Assembly (NCBI GenBank): GCA_025362705.1
Contig: JANYFH010000306.1
Coordinates: 1-9,038 of the forward strand
DNA: 9,038 nucleotides
Direction: 5' to 3'
DNA from: Betaproteobacteria bacterium
GTDB taxonomy: Bacteria > Pseudomonadota > Gammaproteobacteria > Burkholderiales > Usitatibacteraceae
Below are positions 1-7,118 of the stretch, piece after piece. The translations under genes and the position numbers were made by a program. The notes beneath the pieces were generated by a model. The model was given only the letters and a program-made list of their open reading frames with translations. It searched no databases and had not been told where the DNA came from. Position 1 is the first letter of the stretch, and each line of letters opens with the position of its first letter.

Positions 1-614
1 CCGATCTCATCCTTGGATTTCGGCAAGAACTCAGGAATCTCGAAATTACCAATCGAGACTGCGTCTGCCTGAAGCGCCATTTCCGCAACCGGGCGGACGA
101 TCATCCGGTCCAGCATCAGATTCAATACAAAAAACACCGCGAAAAAGACGGCGCCAATCGAGCTCATCAACGTAGTTAACGCCAGATTGACGTTGGTGAG
201 AATAGGTGCGAGATCGATGTTGGCCAAACGGATGGTGGCCGCCCCGGTTTCAGCCGCGCGAAACGTGCGCGCCACCGCGAGACGCTGGCCGCCTGACGGC
301 GCCGTGATTATCTCCGCCATCTGGCCACTGCTACTGGATTTCAATCGCTGCGCGACCTGCGTTTCGATGCCGCTTAGATTTTCGCCGGGCAGGAATTCGC
401 GGATTTTCATGTCGACAAGCCGCGAGCCAAGTCCGGACGCAATGCGCGGATCGAGTTTGGCAAAACTCGCTGCGTCGAGTACCACCATCGCCGCCCGCTG
501 TGCGTCATCGATGGCCTGTTGTTCGAGATAGCGTTTTGCAACCACGCCTACCGCGGCGAAGCCCGCCAAAAAAATGATGAGCAACATCAGGTTGAATTTG
601 AGTCTCAGGCCCAT
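1..614 (-). CDS. HAMP-domain membrane sensor protein, 3'-truncated by the window edge
   Basis: An open frame runs leftward from an ATG at 612-614 off the window edge, giving 204 visible residues without a stop. There is a membrane helix near residues 9-26, a roughly 120-residue extracytoplasmic region, and a second helix near 150-168. A HAMP linker follows at once, recognisable by VRPVAEMALQADAVS, PEF and a closing KDEIG. This layout (two helices around a small sensing domain, then HAMP) is that of one-pass sensors; the periplasmic part recalls the DUF3365/Tll0287-like type, though I am not certain of that. The start is supported by AAGGAG at 623-628, 8 nt upstream. The gene lies 90 bp downstream of the tandem-domain gene on the same strand, so the two are probably co-transcribed. 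The output domain (kinase, cyclase, chemotaxis-type or none) lies outside the window, so the signalling mode is unknown. Confidence 0.8.
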   Translation of the reverse strand, partial: MGLRLKFNLMLLIIFLAGFAAVGVVAKRYLEQQAIDDAQRAAMVVLDAASFAKLDPRIASGLGSRLVDMKIREFLPGENLSGIETQVAQRLKSSSSGQMAEIITAPSGGQRLAVARTFRAAETGAATIRLANIDLAPILTNVNLALTTLMSSIGAVFFAVFFVLNLMLDRMIVRPVAEMALQADAVSIGNFEIPEFLPKSKDEI

Positions 615-704
615 GATGGGCTCTCCTTGTTTGGTTATCGAATACGATTGCGCCGCAGCGCCAATACCGGTTGCGGATACAGCGATTGCCGGGCCGTCAG
701 CCGC

Positions 705-1235
705 CTAAGCGCTACCGCCTTCGCGGATAGTGGCAAAAAACGACTCCCGTTCTTCTGTTGAACGCAGATGACCTGCCAGGCGTTCAAAAAAATCCCGCGA
801 ATTCTCGGAGACCTTTGCATACCGCTGTACCAACACGTTGGCGAGTGGACCGATGATAGGCGCAAGTGCGGCCTCACCACGGTTCACCAGCTCCGGTGTA
901 ATTGGTGTTGCAGGCCGACCCCCAGTATTGATTTGTGTGCCGCGGGCAGGAACTGGAGCCGACTGCTGTACCGGGCGAGCATCGCTAAGAATCCGCTTGG
1001 CGCTCTTGATAAACAATTCGCGCTTGCCAAGATCATCAATGTGCTGCGCGACCATGCGTACCAGTTCGCTGGCATCAGGCGTCGTCCGGCTGGCGCGCTT
1101 TACAGTTGTAATGGAGTAGGGGCCGAGATAGGGCAATACAGCGCGCGTGAGTTCAGCAAGAACGGCAGGGTCGATTTCGCTTGCCTCTATTCGGGCGCTT
1201 GGAGTATCACCGGTGTTCAATGCGTCTTTACTCAT
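705..1235 (-). CDS. Hypothetical protein with two tandem copies of a ~57-residue domain
   Basis: A 176-residue soluble protein with no signal peptide or membrane helix. Residues 23-80 and 114-171 align without gaps at an offset of exactly 91. Shared positions include P35/P126, G38-P39/G129-P130, V45/V136, R47/R138, A63/A154, H65/H156, R72-E73/R163-E164 and F75/F166. A Pro/Gly/Thr-rich linker (about 85-113) joins them. The consensus (GP, then V-x-R, then H, then R-E-x-F) resembles modules I recall at the C-termini of some proteobacterial Ser/Thr protein kinases; this is memory, not a search. The start is the ATG at 1233-1235. No clear Shine-Dalgarno precedes it, so the start is less certain than the reading frame. 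It sits upstream of the HAMP sensor on the same strand, which suggests a signalling role. The molecular function is unknown. Confidence 0.8.
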   Translation of the reverse strand: MSKDALNTGDTPSARIEASEIDPAVLAELTRAVLPYLGPYSITTVKRASRTTPDASELVRMVAQHIDDLGKRELFIKSAKRILSDARPVQQSAPVPARGTQINTGGRPATPITPELVNRGEAALAPIIGPLANVLVQRYAKVSENSRDFFERLAGHLRSTEERESFFATIREGGSA

Positions 1236-1420
1236 GTTATGCGTAATTTGCTATTGACTCATTGTCCCGATTTTGCGGTGTCGCTGAAAGCCGGGATAAG
1301 TGCAATGAGTTTAACCCATGCTGCACGTTGTACCTATAGTGCTGGCACATTGTTTCCATCGACAAGTGTTAACTATTGTGACGCGCAATCTCCACTAAAG
1401 CAGTGCCCCCGCAGTTCCCT

Positions 1421-2557
1421 TTACGCAGGCCCGATGCCGTCAGCGCGGCCCGGTTCATTTTTGACGGAAATTTTCGCAAGATCGAGCCCCTTGGCGAAAT
1501 CCAGCATGCGGTCGATGGGAATTTTGGCGTGCGCGGCAACGTCAGTCTCGATGTGAACCTCGTTCTTTCCCGTTACCAATACTTCCGCCAAATTGGCCAA
1601 ACCATTCATCGCCATCCACGGGCAATGTGCACAGCTCTTGCAGGTAGCGGAATTTCCAGCCGTCGGTGCCTCGATGAAAATTTTGCCCGGCGCCGCAGCT
1701 TTCATCTTGTGAAAAATGCCTTTGTCGGTGGCAACAATGAACTCTTTGGTGGCCAGAGTCTGCGCGGCGCGGATGATTTGTGTTGTTGAGCCCACCACAT
1801 CGGCCAGTTTGATGACGGCCTCGGGCGACTCAGGATGAACCAGCACCTTTGCGTGCGGATGCGCTTTCTTCAATTCCGCCAATTCGAACGCTTTGAATTC
1901 ATTGTGGACAATGCAGGACGCCTGCCACAGCAACATGTCGGCACCGGTCTCACGCTGAATGTATGCGCCCAGATGCCGGTCCGGTGCCCAGATGATTTTC
2001 TCGCCTTTCGCATGCAGATGCTCAACGATTTTGAGCCCGATGCTCGACGTGACCATCCAGTCGGCGCGCGCTTTGACGGCAGCGCTGGTATTGGCGTAAA
2101 CGACGACGGTGCGGTCAGGATGCTCGTCACAGAATTTTGTGAATTCATCCGGTGGGCAACCGAGGTCGAGCGAGCACTCGGCTTCCAGTTCCGGCATCAG
2201 TACGCGTTTTTCCGGATTGAGGATTTTCGCCGTTTCGCCCATGAAACGAACGCCGCACACCACCACTGTTTGCGCCGCATGGTCACGGCCAAAGCGCGCC
2301 ATCTCGAGAGAATCCGAAACACAGCCTCCCGTTTCTTCAGCCAAATCCTGCAAATCCGGATGCACGTAATAATGCGCAACCAACACGGCGTTCTGTTCTT
2401 TGAGCAAACGCTTGATGCGATTTTTGAGTTCGATTCGTTCGGTTGCAGAGGGCTCAGAAAGTACCTTGGCCCACGCTGCGCCCGGCGTAATTTGCATGCG
2501 CTTGAGATTTTGCACGGGCAAATCGAAATCGATTTTGATCGGGGCGAATGTGGTCAT
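1421..2557 (-). CDS. nadA: Quinolinate synthase NadA
   Basis: NadA condenses iminoaspartate with dihydroxyacetone phosphate to form quinolinate, the NAD ring precursor, in the cytoplasm using a [4Fe-4S] cluster. The 378-residue protein carries the three expected cluster cysteines: C128 in ECSLDLGCP, C215 in ASCIVHNE, and C312, the last Cys of CKSCAHC (306-312). These match E. coli C113, C200 and C297 with a constant offset of 15. Other family motifs are VLVAHYYVHPDLQDLAE (58-74), GVRFMGETAKIL (102-113) and WAPDRHLG (190-197). The start codon is 9 nt after the kynU stop (2567-2569). The short gap TGACAAAACCCC has no good ribosome-binding site, so translation is probably coupled to kynU. The C-terminal tail after about residue 355 is not conserved to my eye. 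nadB and nadC are not in the window. Confidence 0.97.
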   Translation of the reverse strand: MTTFAPIKIDFDLPVQNLKRMQITPGAAWAKVLSEPSATERIELKNRIKRLLKEQNAVLVAHYYVHPDLQDLAEETGGCVSDSLEMARFGRDHAAQTVVVCGVRFMGETAKILNPEKRVLMPELEAECSLDLGCPPDEFTKFCDEHPDRTVVVYANTSAAVKARADWMVTSSIGLKIVEHLHAKGEKIIWAPDRHLGAYIQRETGADMLLWQASCIVHNEFKAFELAELKKAHPHAKVLVHPESPEAVIKLADVVGSTTQIIRAAQTLATKEFIVATDKGIFHKMKAAAPGKIFIEAPTAGNSATCKSCAHCPWMAMNGLANLAEVLVTGKNEVHIETDVAAHAKIPIDRMLDFAKGLDLAKISVKNEPGRADGIGPA

Positions 2558-2566
2558 GGGGTTTTG

Positions 2567-3823
2567 TCAGGTTACCGCATTGCGTTGATGATATTTTTCC
2601 GCTTTCCAAGCACCACTCAGCATCACTTCGCGCAAGATGCTGATGGCATCCCAGCAATCAACGAAGCGCACATACAACGGCGTGAATCCCACGCGCATCA
2701 GATTCGGTTGCCTGAAATCGCCAATCACACCGCGTTCAATGATGGCTTGCATGATCGCGTACGCGTGCTCGTGTGCGAACGAGAGGTGGCTGCCGCGTTG
2801 TTCTGGTTCAATTGGTGTCACGCAGGTGAAGCTGAAATCGCCGCATTCCTGTTCGACGAGGGCGCGGAACAGGTCGGTGAGCGCCAATGATTTTATTCGC
2901 AGCGCTTGCATCGACGTGTTGGCGAAAGTGTCGATTCCGCATTCCAGCGCGCTAAGCGCGATCACCGACGGCGTACCGCAAAGCAGGCGCTCGATTCCAG
3001 GTGCGGGCGCATAACTGCCTTCAAACGCGAAGGGTGCGCGATGGCCGAACCAGCCCGACAGCGGGTTGGCGAAATTTGCCTGCAAGGCTTTGGCCACATA
3101 GACGTATGCAGGCGCACCTGGCCCGCCGTTGAGATATTTGTATCCGCATCCGACGGCCAGTTCAGCGCCGTCCTGATTCAGCGCCAGCGGAACCGCGCCT
3201 GCGCTATGGCTCAAATCCCAGACGATGCGCGTGCCGACTCTTTTTGCACGAGCGTTCAGCCGCGCCATGTCGTGCATGTGGCCAGTGCAGTAGTCAACCT
3301 GCGAAATGAGCGCGACCGCCACGTCGGCATCGAGCGCACTCTCTATTTCGTGAGGCTCGACCAATTTGATCGTGTACTTGCGGCCCAGCATCGCGTTCAA
3401 ACCTTCTGCGATGTAGATGTCCGTTGGAAAGTTGCCGCGTTCGCTGAGAATCACCCGACGTGTTGTCACGTCCGTAAAGGCCAAGGCACCGGCGAGCAGT
3501 TTGAAAATATTGACCGAGGTGGAATCTGCGGCGATGACTTCATCGTCACGCGCGCCTAGCAGTCGCGCGAGCTTCCCGCCGACCCGTGTCGGCAATGTTG
3601 CCCATGCGCGTTTATTCCATGCGCCGATCAGCGTGCTGCCCCATTGTTCGCGCACCACTTCATCAACGCGTGCCGCAGTGAGTCTGGGCAAAGCGCCCAG
3701 CGAATTGCCATCCAGATATATGGTTTTCCCGGGGATGTCGAATCGTTCGCGGCATGCCCGCAAGGAATCTTCCGCGTCGAGCGCCGCGCAGTTCGCGCGC
3801 GTGATGGTTGTTGGTGTTGGCAT
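2567..3823 (-). CDS. kynU: Kynureninase KynU
   Basis: A PLP enzyme that cleaves kynurenine to anthranilate and alanine (or 3-hydroxykynurenine to 3-hydroxyanthranilate) in tryptophan breakdown. From the ATG at 3821-3823 it is 418 residues, close to the usual bacterial length of about 416. It shows IYLDGNSLG (35-43) near the N-terminus, a phosphate-binding STS (101-103), VDYCTGHMHD (176-185), the PLP-aspartate region WDLSHSAGA (202-210), and the Schiff-base lysine K229 in GYKYLNGGPG. C-terminal family motifs are RGSHLSFAHEHA (343-354) and RQPNLMRVGFTPLY (371-384). The frame stays open upstream to about 4375, but that part is antisense to dapA and unlike the family, so the shorter start is preferred. 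No strong Shine-Dalgarno is visible. No kynA or kynB is nearby; its partner here is nadA. Confidence 0.95.
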   Translation of the reverse strand: MPTPTTITRANCAALDAEDSLRACRERFDIPGKTIYLDGNSLGALPRLTAARVDEVVREQWGSTLIGAWNKRAWATLPTRVGGKLARLLGARDDEVIAADSTSVNIFKLLAGALAFTDVTTRRVILSERGNFPTDIYIAEGLNAMLGRKYTIKLVEPHEIESALDADVAVALISQVDYCTGHMHDMARLNARAKRVGTRIVWDLSHSAGAVPLALNQDGAELAVGCGYKYLNGGPGAPAYVYVAKALQANFANPLSGWFGHRAPFAFEGSYAPAPGIERLLCGTPSVIALSALECGIDTFANTSMQALRIKSLALTDLFRALVEQECGDFSFTCVTPIEPEQRGSHLSFAHEHAYAIMQAIIERGVIGDFRQPNLMRVGFTPLYVRFVDCWDAISILREVMLSGAWKAEKYHQRNAVT

Positions 3824-3985
3824 GCGGGCATTATCGCGGAAAGTGCGTTTGTGCGGCAGGGCGTTGTATTGTTTGTCTCGGCGATCGAAAGGCATTTGCA
3901 GGTGCATTGCGTCAGTTTGAACTAAAGTACATAGAACGCCAATTGGCGAGGCTTCCAGAGCATTATTGGGCTGCGAACCGCGCCA

Positions 3986-4015
3986 GTGATAGTGTTGTAT
4001 GTTTGTATTCGTAAA
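3986..4015 (-). promoter_or_regulatory. Possible sigma-70 promoter for kynU-nadA
   Basis: Read on the minus strand, TTTACG (4010-4015, four of six matches to TTGACA) is followed after 18 bp by TATCAC (3986-3991, four of six matches to TATAAT). Transcription would start near 3979, leaving a leader of about 155 nt before kynU that contains the CGCCAATTGGCG palindrome. This is the best pair I found by eye, but both elements are imperfect. Confidence 0.3.
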
Positions 4016-4019
4016 TACA
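4004..4019. promoter_or_regulatory. Inverted repeat TGTATT-CGTA-AATACA, candidate operator
   Basis: Two perfect 6-bp arms flank a 4-bp centre. The site covers the -35 element of the candidate kynU promoter and the -35 of a weak dapA-ward promoter. A short AT-rich dyad of this shape is typical of dimeric helix-turn-helix repressors such as the GntR type. The regulator is not in the window, and the role is inferred from position and symmetry only. Confidence 0.35.
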
Positions 4020-4127
4020 CGCGGTACAAAACGTAAACTGGCACCCGCGTCGCGCGACTTTTGAACCTTAGTTACGTTAAAATGGTCAATTGTCCAAACT
4101 TGCATCAAACATTTCCTGAAAATCCCC

Positions 4128-5024
4128 ATGCTGACCGGAAGTCTTGTCGCGATTGTCACCCCAATGTTGCCCGATGGCGCGCTCGATTTTGCTCGCCTGA
4201 AATCGCTCATTGACTGGCATGTCGCCGAGGGAACCGATGGCATTGTCATTGTTGGTACGACAGGGGAGTCGCCGACGGTGGATTTTGATGAGCACCAAAC
4301 GCTGATCAAGGCCGCTGTGGAATACACCGCCAAGCGTGTGCCATTGATCGCCGGTACCGGCGGCAACTCGACCAAGGAAGCAATTCATCTCACCGAATTC
4401 GCCAAACTTAGCGGTGCCGATTACGCGCTCTCGGTGGTGCCGTACTACAACAAGCCGACGCAGGAAGGCCAGTACCTTCATTTTCGGGCGATTGCCGAAT
4501 CGACTGACCTGCCAATTATTTTGTATAACGTTCCCGGTCGCACCGTTGCTGATCTCGCCAATGACACCGCACTTCGCCTGGCTGAAATTCCAAACATCGT
4601 TGGCATCAAAGACGCGACTGCCAATATGGCGCGTGGCGCTGATCTGTTGAAGCGCGCGCCGAAAGACTTCGGTATTTATTCGGGCGAAGATGTTTCTACC
4701 TTGCCGCTGCTGCTGCTCGGGGCGCATGGCACAATCTCGGTTACCGCAAACGTCGCACCGCGCCTGATGCACCAGATGTGTGTTGCCGCCCTGAAGGGCG
4801 ACCGCGCCAAGGCGATCGAAATCAATAATCGCCTGCTTGGTTTGCACAATCAGTTGTTCCTTGAATCCAACCCCATTCCGGTGAAGTGGGCGCTTCATCA
4901 AATGGGTCTGATCGAATCCGGTATTCGCCTGCCGCTCACACCGTTTGATGCGAAATTTCATGGCCAATTGATTGACGCCATGATTGCTGCAGGTATTGAC
5001 GAAAAATTAAAGGAAGTCGCATAA
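4128..5024 (+). CDS. dapA: 4-Hydroxy-tetrahydrodipicolinate synthase DapA
   Basis: First committed enzyme of lysine and meso-diaminopimelate synthesis: it condenses pyruvate with aspartate semialdehyde in the cytoplasm. The 298-residue TIM-barrel protein matches E. coli numbering exactly, which supports this ATG despite a poor ribosome-binding site. Visible are T44-T45 in GTTGES, Y107 in PYYNKP, Y133 and R138 in YNVPGRT, and the Schiff-base lysine K161 in GIKDAT. At the lysine-feedback site S48, H56, N80, E84 and Y106 are kept, but E. coli H53 is F53 and A49 is P49, so lysine inhibition may be weaker. Its TAA (5022-5024) abuts the bamC ATG, and the bamC ribosome-binding site lies inside the dapA 3' end. 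The long minus-strand frame beneath it is a coding shadow. Confidence 0.97.
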   Translation: MLTGSLVAIVTPMLPDGALDFARLKSLIDWHVAEGTDGIVIVGTTGESPTVDFDEHQTLIKAAVEYTAKRVPLIAGTGGNSTKEAIHLTEFAKLSGADYALSVVPYYNKPTQEGQYLHFRAIAESTDLPIILYNVPGRTVADLANDTALRLAEIPNIVGIKDATANMARGADLLKRAPKDFGIYSGEDVSTLPLLLLGAHGTISVTANVAPRLMHQMCVAALKGDRAKAIEINNRLLGLHNQLFLESNPIPVKWALHQMGLIESGIRLPLTPFDAKFHGQLIDAMIAAGIDEKLKEVA

Positions 5025-6173
5025 ATGAGTTCGAAGCGTAATCTGATTGTCGCTCTTGCAGCGGCGCTCACAAGTATTCTGTTCACGGGCTGTGGCTATT
5101 TCGGCTCCTCAGGTACATCCGGGAAAAATGCCGACTATCGCTCCCAAGGCGGCAAAATTGCTTCGCTGGAAGTGCCACCCGATCTCACGGCCCCTGTCGT
5201 TGATGATCGGTTTGTGATTCCGGATGCCAAAGGGACCACATTCTCAACCTACAACCGTGAACGCGGTGCCGTACCGGTCACCAGCACGACGGTGCTGCCA
5301 AAGATCGAGAGTGCGCGAATTGAGCGCGCCGGTGAACAGCGTTGGCTGGTGGTGAAAACGCCGCCGGACAAAGCGTGGCCGGTTATCAAGGAATTCTGGG
5401 TCGAGACCGGCTTCGTACTGAAGCGCGAGAGTCCCGAAGTCGGCATCATGGAAACGGACTGGGCGGAAAATCGCGCAAAAATCCCGATGGATATTGTCAG
5501 ACGTACCATCGGGAAAGTCCTCGATGGTATCTACGAATCGGGTTCCCGCGATAAATTCCGGACGCGGCTGGAGCCAGGCGTTGAACCCGGCACTACTGAC
5601 GTTTATATCAGCCATCGTGGCTTTGAAGAGGTTTATACCAACCCCGACAAGAACAGTACCGGATGGCAGCCACGTGCGGCCGATAAAGAACTTGAAGCGG
5701 AAATGCTGGCTCGCCTGATGGTCAAGTTCGGGTTTACCGGTACCGCCGACAAAGCGACCGTAATTGCTGGCGCGACAACTGCCCCGGCAAATGTTGCGCG
5801 CGCTTTCTACGCGCCTGACAAGAGCGGTTCGCTCAAGGTTAACGAACCATTTGATCGCGCATGGCGCCGCGTCGGGCTGGCGCTGGATCGCATCGGCTTC
5901 ACCGTCGAAGATCGCGACCGTTCCAAGGGTCTTTTCTTTGTGCGCTATATCGACCCGGATGCTGAAGCCAAAGCGAGCGACGGCGGAAAAGGATTCTTTG
6001 AAAAACTCGCATTCTGGCGCAAGGATGATCCTGCATCGAAACCGCAGTACCGTATTCTTGTCGCAGAGGTAGCGGGTATTTCGGACGTTGTCGTGCAGAG
6101 CGCGGATGGCAAGCTGGATACGTCGAGTACCTCCAAACGTATTCTTGGCTTGCTGTTGGAACAGCTCAAATAG
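5025..6173 (+). CDS. bamC: Outer-membrane assembly lipoprotein BamC
   Basis: BamC (NlpB) is a lipoprotein of the BAM complex, which inserts beta-barrel proteins into the outer membrane. The 382-residue product has a basic N-terminus, a hydrophobic signal segment (about 7-20) and a lipidation cysteine C23 in LFTGC; phenylalanine at -3 is slightly unusual. A disordered stretch with YRSQ, LEVPPDLTAP and FVIPD (38-66) corresponds to the segment that contacts BamD in E. coli. Two helix-grip domains follow, at about 96-238 and 268-382, joined by an alanine-rich linker. It is somewhat longer than E. coli BamC (344). AAGGAAG at 5010-5016, 8 nt upstream, sets the start. It directly abuts dapA, as in many proteobacteria, and is followed by an intrinsic terminator. 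Confidence 0.93.
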   Translation: MSSKRNLIVALAAALTSILFTGCGYFGSSGTSGKNADYRSQGGKIASLEVPPDLTAPVVDDRFVIPDAKGTTFSTYNRERGAVPVTSTTVLPKIESARIERAGEQRWLVVKTPPDKAWPVIKEFWVETGFVLKRESPEVGIMETDWAENRAKIPMDIVRRTIGKVLDGIYESGSRDKFRTRLEPGVEPGTTDVYISHRGFEEVYTNPDKNSTGWQPRAADKELEAEMLARLMVKFGFTGTADKATVIAGATTAPANVARAFYAPDKSGSLKVNEPFDRAWRRVGLALDRIGFTVEDRDRSKGLFFVRYIDPDAEAKASDGGKGFFEKLAFWRKDDPASKPQYRILVAEVAGISDVVVQSADGKLDTSSTSKRILGLLLEQLK

Positions 6174-6216
6174 GTCTTATCGACTAGCCGGGCTCATTCA
6201 ATGCACTTGCTGTCAC

Positions 6217-6256
6217 ACGGGCTCGCCATATTTGATGTCGAGCCCGTTTTTATTTT
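6217..6256 (+). terminator. Intrinsic terminator after dapA-bamC
   Basis: A perfect 9-bp stem, ACGGGCTCG (6217-6225) with CGAGCCCGT (6239-6247), has a 13-nt loop and is followed by TTTTATTTT. It ends the dapA-bamC transcript. It also lies only 12 nt before the next start codon, so some read-through probably feeds the MBL-fold gene. A second partial copy of the left arm, CGGGCTC (6189-6195), could compete for the same right arm. Confidence 0.85.
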
Positions 6257-6268
6257 CGGGGGTTCGCG

Positions 6269-7039
6269 TTGAGTCTCCGTTTTGCATCGCTGGGTAGCGG
6301 CAGCGAGGGCAATGCGCTTATCGTGCAGGTGGGCAGGACGACCGTGATGATGGATTGCGGCTTTGGTCTGGCAGCGACTGAAGCGAGGCTCGCACGTGCT
6401 GGCTTGACGCCTGCCGATCTCGACGCAATTCTGGTTACGCACGAGCACTCCGATCACATCGGTGGCGTTGCCCGATTTGCGCGCAAACACAATCTGCCCG
6501 TATGGCTCACGCATGGCACTGCCAAGGTTTTCAGCCAGGGTTCATTGTCGAATGCGCCGCTCAATTTCGTCGATCCGCACGAAGCGTTTTCCGTGGGTGA
6601 TGTGCATGTCACCCCCTATTTTGTTCCGCACGACGCGTTCGAGCCAGTTCAGTACGTGTTCTCGGATGGCAACGCCCGCCTGGGCGTGTTAACCGACACT
6701 GGCTCCATTACAGCACACATCAAAACCACGCTTTCCGGTTGCGACGCACTGGTGCTCGAATGCAATCACGATCTGGATATGCTGATGAACGGCCCATATC
6801 CGGCCAGTCTCAAGAAACGCGTGGCGGGCAAGTTCGGGCATCTGGATAACAACACCGCAGCGTCCCTGTTGGCGGCAATTGATTGCACCAGGCTTAAGCA
6901 TATTCTTGCAGCGCACTTGTCGCAGCGAAACAACTTGCCAAGCCTGGCAACTTCAGCACTGGCGGGTGTGCTCGGCTGCGACGCAGGTTGGATTGGGATT
7001 GCCGAACAGGAGCGCGGCTTCGATTGGCGGGAAATTTAG
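6269..7039 (+). CDS. MBL-fold metallohydrolase, YycJ/WalJ-like
   Basis: A 256-residue metallo-beta-lactamase-fold protein. The metal site is clear: T-H58-E-H60-S-D62-H63, D143 in TDTG, and H215 in AAHLSQRNN; D29 in MMDCG ends the first strand. H121 in VPHDAFEP and the block with NHD (166-168), YP (177-178), LKKR (181-184) and GHLDNN (190-195) match the YycJ/WalJ branch, which is proposed to be a nuclease or phosphodiesterase linked to DNA processing. The substrate is not shown here. The start is TTG at 6269-6271: the frame has no upstream ATG, and residues 4-15 (RFASLGSGSEGN) are the conserved N-terminal strand. A G-run (6258-6262) may be a weak ribosome-binding site. It has little room for its own promoter, so it probably depends on read-through from bamC. 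Confidence 0.88.
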   Translation: MSLRFASLGSGSEGNALIVQVGRTTVMMDCGFGLAATEARLARAGLTPADLDAILVTHEHSDHIGGVARFARKHNLPVWLTHGTAKVFSQGSLSNAPLNFVDPHEAFSVGDVHVTPYFVPHDAFEPVQYVFSDGNARLGVLTDTGSITAHIKTTLSGCDALVLECNHDLDMLMNGPYPASLKKRVAGKFGHLDNNTAASLLAAIDCTRLKHILAAHLSQRNNLPSLATSALAGVLGCDAGWIGIAEQERGFDWREI

Positions 7040-7067
7040 CGCAATCCGTTTCCCTGGGGACCCACAA

Positions 7068-7100
7068 ACAAAAAAGCCGACATAGCGTCGGCTTTTTTGT
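7068..7100. terminator. Bidirectional intrinsic terminator
   Basis: A 14-bp perfect stem (7068-7081 with 7087-7100) encloses a 5-nt ATAGC loop. The core GCCGAC/GTCGGC is flanked by A6 on the left and T6 on the right, so it ends in a U-run in either direction. It sits between the stop of the plus-strand MBL-fold gene and the stop of the minus-strand lipoprotein gene, and serves both convergent transcripts. Confidence 0.95.
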
Positions 7101-7118
7101 GATACAGCTTTGAAGAAA

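Larger units (their letters stand above)
3824..4127. other. Divergent intergenic control region, kynU / dapA
   Basis: A 304-bp stretch between the divergent kynU and dapA starts with no convincing gene on either strand. It is more AT-rich toward its middle and contains a 16-bp inverted repeat (4004-4019), a perfect 12-bp palindrome CGCCAATTGGCG (3937-3948), and candidate promoters both ways. For dapA, an isolated TAAAAT at 4078-4083 lacks a well-placed -35; TTGTAT (4003-4008) with TACAAA (4025-4030) at 16-bp spacing is another weak option. dapA has no clear Shine-Dalgarno before its ATG. I recognise no riboswitch. Confidence 0.6.

Noticed and set aside
1236..1420. Terminator or promoter in the gap between nadA and the tandem-domain gene
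   Set aside because: TATAGG and TTGTCG elements exist on the minus strand but are about 21 bp apart, and no stem with a U-run was found; the support is too weak to annotate.
768..1556. Plus-strand open frame of 262 codons
   Set aside because: It crosses the intergenic gap and overlaps two real minus-strand genes, with Cys/Arg-rich, motif-free translation.
1835..2890. Plus-strand open frame of 351 codons opposite nadA and kynU
   Set aside because: It crosses two well-supported genes and its His/Arg/Phe-rich translation is typical of an antisense shadow.
3824..4375. Upstream extension of the kynureninase frame to 602 residues
   Set aside because: It is antisense to dapA and unlike the family; the start at 3823 gives the usual length and begins just before the conserved N-terminal motif.
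4086..4967. Minus-strand open frame of 293 codons opposite dapA
   Set aside because: Coding shadow of the clearly real dapA; its translation has no recognisable motif and it has no supported start.
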